The position numbers and the translations under genes were made by a program. The notes under the pieces were generated by a model. The model made no database searches. It saw only the letters and a list, made by a program, of their open reading frames with translations, and was not told the DNA's origin. This document shows, in pieces, positions 59,885 through 64,000 of a DNA stretch of 64,000 nt. Numbering within the stretch: the first letter of the stretch is position 1; every line of letters begins with the position of its first letter. Source of the stretch: Streptomyces sp. R33 (GTDB lineage: Bacteria > Actinomycetota > Actinomycetes > Streptomycetales > Streptomycetaceae); assembly GCF_041200175.1 (NCBI RefSeq), contig NZ_CP165727.1, forward strand, positions 5,459,501-5,523,500. The letters are read 5' to 3'.

Positions 59885-61956
59885 GACGCCTCCTCCTTCT
59901 CTTCGTCGTCCGGGGTGACGACGGCCAGGACCTGGTCCATGGCCACGGTCGTGCCGGGGGAGACGTCCAGCTCGGTGACCGTGCCGGAGTGGGGGGCGGA
60001 GATGACGTGCTCCATCTTCATCGCCTCGACGACGAGCAGGCTCTGCCCGGCGGCGACGTGGTCGCCGACGGCGACCTTGACGACCGTGACGGTGCCGGGC
60101 ATGGGGGCGGCGAGCGTATCGGCGCCTGCGCCGGCCGTGCCCTTCGCGGTGACGGGGTCGTGGGTCTGGACGTGCCAGGAGTCGCCGTCGCGCCCGAGCC
60201 AGGTCCCTTCGGGGGAGCGGGCATGGCTGAAGGTGTGGGTGACCCCGTCCAGCTCGACGGTGACGCGGTCGCCGCTCCGGCTGACGATCCGGCCCCGGGC
60301 CGGTGTGCCGGGGCTCTGCCCCAGGCCCCGTGCCTCGATCACCGGCAGGGCTGAGTCGTCCCCGGTGTCGGTGAGCAGCAGTTCCGTCTCCGTGCCCGAC
60401 GGGCGGGTGCGGACCGTGATCGGGTCCTGGCCGGGGAGGCGGAAGTGGTGGACCGTCCAGGCGGGGGTGCCGCCGAGGCGCCAGCCGTCGGCGGCCCCGA
60501 AGGGGTCGACCCACCCGTCCGGCCCCGCCTGCGTTCGAGGCGCGGGGTGGGGGAGAGCCAACAGCGCCGCAGCCACGAACACCTCCGGCGGGACGCCCTC
60601 AGGGAGCAACGAGCCCAGGTCGCGCTCCACCAGCCCGGTGTCCAGGTCGCCGGAGACGACATCCGGATGCGCCAACAGCCTCCGCAGGAACCCTGCGTTG
60701 GTCTGGACACCCAGGATCACCGTGTCCGCCAGGGCGCCGCGCAGCACCCGGAGGGCAGCGGCCCGGTCGGGACCGTACGCGATCACCTTCGACAGCATCG
60801 GGTCGTACGTCGACCCCGTGTCGACCCCCGCCACCAGGCCGGAGTCCGTCCGTACGGAACCGCCCGACGGCTCCGACAGGGCCAGCACCATCCCACCCGA
60901 CGGCAGGAACCCCCGCGCCGGATCCTCCGCGCAGACGCGCGCCTCGATCGCGTGCCCGGTCAGGGTGACATCGGACTGCGAGAAGGCCAGCGAAGCGCCC
61001 GCCGCAACCCTCAGCTGCTGTTCCACCAGGTCCAGCCCGGTGATCAGCTCCGTCACCGGGTGCTCGACCTGCAGCCGGGTGTTCATCTCCATGAAGTAGT
61101 ACGAGGACGGGTCCCCGCCCGGGACGATGAACTCCACCGTGCCCGCGCCGACGTACCCGCACGAGCGCGCCGCCTCCACCGCCGCCGCGCCCATCGAGGC
61201 CCGGAGCTCCGGCGTGAGCAGGACCGACGGGGCCTCCTCGATCACCTTCTGGTGGCGCCGCTGCAGCGAGCACTCGCGCTCGCCCAGGTGCACCACGTTC
61301 CCGTGCGCGTCCGCCAGCACCTGGATCTCGATGTGCCGCGGCCGGTCCACCCACCGCTCCACGAGCAGCGTGTCGTCGCCGAAGGACGACCGCGCCTCGC
61401 GGCGGGCCGCCGCGATCTCCTCGGCCAGCGCGCTCGCGTCGCGAACCAGCCGCATGCCCTTGCCGCCGCCGCCCGCCGAGGGCTTCAGCAGCACCGGCAT
61501 GCCGATCTCCTCGGCGGCCGCCACCAGTTCGGCGTCCGACAGGCCGCTCCCCGAGGAGCCGGGCACGACCGGGACCCCGGCCGCCTTCACGGTCTCCTTG
61601 GCGCGGATCTTGTCGCCCATCAGGGAGATCGCCGAGGCCGGCGGCCCGATGAAGGCCAGGCCCGCCTCCGCGCAGGCGGCCGCGAAGGCCGCGTTCTCGG
61701 CGAGGAAGCCGTAGCCCGGGTGGACGGCCTCGGCTCCCGTGCGGCGCGCCGCGTCGAGCAGCCGCTCCACCGACAGGTAGCTCTCGGCGGCCGCCGCCGG
61801 GCCGATCCGGACGGCCGTGTCGGCCTCCCGTACGTGCCGGGCGTCCGCGTCCGCGTCGCTGAAGACGGCCACGGACCGCACGCCGAGCTCCCGCAGCGTG
61901 CGGATGACCCGTACGGCGATCTCGCCCCGGTTCGCGACCAGAACAGTGCTGAACAT
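59881..61956 (-). CDS. Biotin-dependent carboxylase alpha subunit (methylcrotonyl-CoA carboxylase type)
   Basis: 691 residues. An N-terminal biotin carboxylase (ANRGEIAVRVIRTLRELG, ATP-grasp loop KPSAGGGGKGMRLVRD) and a C-terminal biotin carrier (VVEAMKMEHVISAPHSG, with the biotinylated Lys). Context with HMG-CoA lyase and the beta subunit indicates 3-methylcrotonyl-CoA carboxylase rather than acetyl-CoA. ATG at 61956 with GAGG upstream. Confidence 0.93.
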   Translation of the reverse strand: MFSTVLVANRGEIAVRVIRTLRELGVRSVAVFSDADADARHVREADTAVRIGPAAAAESYLSVERLLDAARRTGAEAVHPGYGFLAENAAFAAACAEAGLAFIGPPASAISLMGDKIRAKETVKAAGVPVVPGSSGSGLSDAELVAAAEEIGMPVLLKPSAGGGGKGMRLVRDASALAEEIAAARREARSSFGDDTLLVERWVDRPRHIEIQVLADAHGNVVHLGERECSLQRRHQKVIEEAPSVLLTPELRASMGAAAVEAARSCGYVGAGTVEFIVPGGDPSSYYFMEMNTRLQVEHPVTELITGLDLVEQQLRVAAGASLAFSQSDVTLTGHAIEARVCAEDPARGFLPSGGMVLALSEPSGGSVRTDSGLVAGVDTGSTYDPMLSKVIAYGPDRAAALRVLRGALADTVILGVQTNAGFLRRLLAHPDVVSGDLDTGLVERDLGSLLPEGVPPEVFVAAALLALPHPAPRTQAGPDGWVDPFGAADGWRLGGTPAWTVHHFRLPGQDPITVRTRPSGTETELLLTDTGDDSALPVIEARGLGQSPGTPARGRIVSRSGDRVTVELDGVTHTFSHARSPEGTWLGRDGDSWHVQTHDPVTAKGTAGAGADTLAAPMPGTVTVVKVAVGDHVAAGQSLLVVEAMKMEHVISAPHSGTVTELDVSPGTTVAMDQVLAVVTPDDEEKEEAS

Positions 61957-61972
61957 CAGTGAGGTCCTCACG

Positions 61973-63589
61973 TCACATACGGAAGATGCCGAAGCCCGAG
62001 TCGCCCAGGGGGGCGTTCGCGCACGCGGTCAGGGCCAGTCCCAGCACCTGCCGGGTCTCCATCGGGTCGATGACCCCGTCGTCCCACAGCCGCGCGGTGG
62101 CGTAGTAGGCGTTGCCCTGTTCCTCGTACTGCGCGCGGACCGGGGCCTTGAAGGCCTCCTCGTCCTCGAGCGGCCATTCCTGGCCGGCGCCCTCGATCTG
62201 GTCCCGCTTGACCGTGGCGAGCACGGACGCGGCCTGTTCGCCGCCCATCACGGAGATCTTGGCGTTGGGCCACATCCACAGGAACCGCGGCGAGTACGCC
62301 CGCCCGCACATCGAGTAGTTGCCCGCGCCGTACGAGCCGCCGACGACCACGGTCAGCTTCGGGACCCGCGTGCAGGCCACGGCCGTGACCATCTTGGCGC
62401 CGTGCTTGGCGATGCCGCCGGCCTCGTAGTCGCGGCCGACCATGAAGCCCGAGATGTTCTGGAGGAAGAGGAGCGGGATCCCGCGCTGGTCGCACAGCTC
62501 GATGAAGTGCGCGCCCTTCTGGGCCGACTCGGAGAAGAGGATGCCGTTGTTGGCGACGATCCCGACCGGGTGGCCGTGGATCCGGGCGAAGCCGGTGACC
62601 AGCGTCTGCCCGAACTCGGACTTGAACTCCTGGAAGCGGGAGCCGTCCACGATCCGGGCGATGATCTCGCGGGCGTCGTACGGGGTGCGCGAGTCGACCG
62701 GGACCGCGCCGTACAGCCCGTACGGGTCCACCTTCGGCTCTTCCGGGGCCTCGACCGACCAGGGCAGGGCGCCGCGCTCGGGCAGGGTCGCCACGATGTT
62801 CCGTACGATCCGCAGCGCGTGCGCGTCGTCCTCCGCGAGGTGGTCGGTGACGCCCGAGATCCGGGAGTGGACCTCGCCGCCGCCGAGCTCCTCGGCCGTG
62901 ACGACCTCGCCGGTGGCGGCCTTCACCAGCGGCGGGCCGCCGAGGAAGATCGTGCCCTGGCCGCGGACGATGACGGCCTCGTCGCTCATCGCCGGGACGT
63001 ACGCGCCGCCCGCCGTGCAGGAGCCGAGGACGGCGGCGATCTGCGGGATGCCGGCGCCGGACATGCGCGCCTGGTTGTAGAAGATGCGGCCGAAGTGCTC
63101 CCGGTCGGGGAAGACCTCGTCCTGCATGGGGAGGAAGGCGCCGCCCGAGTCGACCAGGTAGAGGCAGGGGAGACGATTCTCCAGGGCCACCTCCTGGGCG
63201 CGGAGGTGCTTCTTCACGGTCATGGGGTAGTACGTGCCGCCCTTGACGGTGGCGTCGTTCGCGACGATCACGCACTCGCGGCCGCTGACCCGGCCGATGC
63301 CCGCGATGACCCCGGCGGCCGGGGCGGCGCCCCCGTACATACCCTCGGCGGCCAGCGGGGCCAGCTCCAGGAAGGGGGATCCGGGGTCCAGGAGGGTGTC
63401 CACGCGGTCGCGGGGGAGCAGTTTCCCGCGGGCGGTGTGGCGGGCGCGGGCCTTCTCACCGCCGCCGAGCCGGGCCGCGTCGAGCCGGGCCCGCAATCCC
63501 TCGGCGAGCTCGCGGTGGGCGGCCTCGTTGGTCCGCCAGGCCTCGGACGCCGGGTCCGCGGCGCTCGTCAGCACTGGTGCCTGCTGCAT
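61973..63589 (-). CDS. Biotin-dependent carboxylase beta subunit (methylcrotonyl-CoA carboxylase type)
   Basis: 538-residue carboxyltransferase. LVDSGGAFLPMQDEVFPDREHFGRIFYNQA, IAAVLGSCTAGGAYVPAMSDE and LQNISGFMVGRDYEAGGIAKHGAKMVTAVA are typical of MCC-beta. It probably pairs with the downstream alpha subunit to carboxylate 3-methylcrotonyl-CoA. First gene of the leucine-degradation operon, ATG at 63589, divergent from a TetR gene with a double operator in between. Confidence 0.93.
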   Translation of the reverse strand: MQQAPVLTSAADPASEAWRTNEAAHRELAEGLRARLDAARLGGGEKARARHTARGKLLPRDRVDTLLDPGSPFLELAPLAAEGMYGGAAPAAGVIAGIGRVSGRECVIVANDATVKGGTYYPMTVKKHLRAQEVALENRLPCLYLVDSGGAFLPMQDEVFPDREHFGRIFYNQARMSGAGIPQIAAVLGSCTAGGAYVPAMSDEAVIVRGQGTIFLGGPPLVKAATGEVVTAEELGGGEVHSRISGVTDHLAEDDAHALRIVRNIVATLPERGALPWSVEAPEEPKVDPYGLYGAVPVDSRTPYDAREIIARIVDGSRFQEFKSEFGQTLVTGFARIHGHPVGIVANNGILFSESAQKGAHFIELCDQRGIPLLFLQNISGFMVGRDYEAGGIAKHGAKMVTAVACTRVPKLTVVVGGSYGAGNYSMCGRAYSPRFLWMWPNAKISVMGGEQAASVLATVKRDQIEGAGQEWPLEDEEAFKAPVRAQYEEQGNAYYATARLWDDGVIDPMETRQVLGLALTACANAPLGDSGFGIFRM

Positions 63590-63618
63590 CGGTCGAGCTC
63601 CCTTGCTCGGTGCACGCT

Positions 63619-63634
63619 GTTAATGAGCGTTAAC
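63619..63634. promoter_or_regulatory. TetR-type operator, first copy
   Basis: GTTAATGAGCGTTAAC, a 16-bp inverted repeat (GTTAA/TTAAC) in the divergent promoter region, 30 nt from the carboxylase start. Confidence 0.7.
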
Positions 63635-63649
63635 GCATGTAGCGCCTAG

Positions 63650-63665
63650 GTTAACGAGCGCTAAC
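63650..63665. promoter_or_regulatory. TetR-type operator, second copy
   Basis: GTTAACGAGCGCTAAC, nearly identical to the first copy (GTTAAYGAGCGYTAAC), 24 nt from the TetR start. Confidence 0.7.
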
Positions 63666-63688
63666 GGCCCTGTCTAGAATGGACTCCC

Positions 63689-64000
63689 ATGAGCACCAGA
63701 GCGGCCGCCCCGACCCGTCGCGAGCAGATCCTCAGTGAGGCCGCCCGCCTCTTCGCCGAGCGCGGGTTCCACGGCGTCGGCGTGGACGAGATAGGGGCCG
63801 CGGTCGGTATCAGCGGCCCCGGCCTGTACCGCCATTTCGCGGGCAAGGACGCCATGCTCGCCGAGCTGCTCGTCGGGATCAGCGAGCGGCTGCTGACCGG
63901 CGGACGCCACCGCGTGGCCGAGGCCGCGGGCGACCCGGACGGCGTGCTGGCCTCCCTCATCGACGGCCACATCGACTTCGCACTCGACGACCGGGCGCTG
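63689..64000 (+). CDS. TetR-family transcriptional regulator, partial
   Basis: The first 104 residues lie in the window. HTH: RREQILSEAARLFAERGFHGVGVDEIGAAVGISGPGLYRHFAGKDAMLAELL, typical TetR. ATG at 63689, divergent from the leucine-degradation operon; a tandem operator lies between the two genes. It is likely the repressor of that operon and of itself. The rest continues past the window edge. Confidence 0.9.
   Translation, partial: MSTRAAAPTRREQILSEAARLFAERGFHGVGVDEIGAAVGISGPGLYRHFAGKDAMLAELLVGISERLLTGGRHRVAEAAGDPDGVLASLIDGHIDFALDDRAL

Overview
The window is a high-GC actinobacterial chromosome segment, almost certainly Streptomyces. The evidence is very GC-rich codon use, GTG starts, an adpA gene beside the oligoribonuclease gene orn, a complete desEFABCD desferrioxamine cluster with iron boxes, DasR-type operators at chitin and aminosugar genes, a class F sortase, and AA10 and GH18 enzymes with Streptomyces-type signal peptides. 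I see no integrase, transposase, prophage or CRISPR array. This is ordinary core or near-core chromosome with several poorly characterised genes in it.

Layout. 1-5.8 kb: end of a HAD hydrolase gene, a 2-aminoethylphosphonate-type ABC importer (ATPase, two permeases, lipoprotein) and a secreted phosphodiesterase/pyrophosphatase. 5.9-8.4 kb: HAD-IIA phosphatase, a membrane-anchored surface protein next to a class F sortase, and the first tRNA-Lys. 8.6-12.5 kb: secreted NlpC/P60 protein translationally coupled to a SPFH protein with a very long Ala/Pro/Gln-rich extension. 12.6-19.3 kb: AA10 lytic polysaccharide monooxygenase, acyl-CoA ligase, second tRNA-Lys, IclR regulator, LLM oxidoreductase and GH18 chitinase. 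19.4-24.2 kb: PAS-GGDEF-EAL protein, M6 metalloprotease, third tRNA-Lys, PrimPol-like protein and a small cysteine-containing secreted protein. 24.2-28.7 kb: a three-gene, translationally coupled operon with a RecB/Cas4-like iron-sulfur nuclease, an unknown 525-residue protein and a compact SF1B helicase. 28.7-40.8 kb: PAP2 phosphatase, histidine phosphatase, VOC protein, HTH/TPR regulator, spermidine-synthase-like protein, cold-shock protein, two-component system, NADP-binding protein, MFS exporter, and a MarR regulator divergent from a NmrA-type gene. 40.9-45.4 kb: tRNA-His, orn, adpA, universal stress protein and a GPR1/FUN34/YaaH protein. 45.4-50.3 kb: glmS and GH20 hexosaminidase. 50.3-57.7 kb: desD-C-B-A-F-E. 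57.8-64 kb: leucine/methylcrotonyl-CoA degradation genes (acdH, hmgL, accC-like, accD-like) divergent from a TetR gene that runs off the window.

Connections. Chitin oxidation (AA10), hydrolysis (GH18), chito-oligomer trimming (GH20) and GlcN-6-P supply (GlmS) all carry DasR-like sites, so this stretch holds several members of one aminosugar regulon. Two iron boxes frame the siderophore genes. Orn finishes the breakdown of the pGpG made by EAL proteins such as the one at 19.4 kb. The strongest candidate for an undescribed system is the helicase-nuclease operon at 24.7-28.7 kb, which resembles a eukaryotic Dna2 split over separate genes with an unknown central partner.
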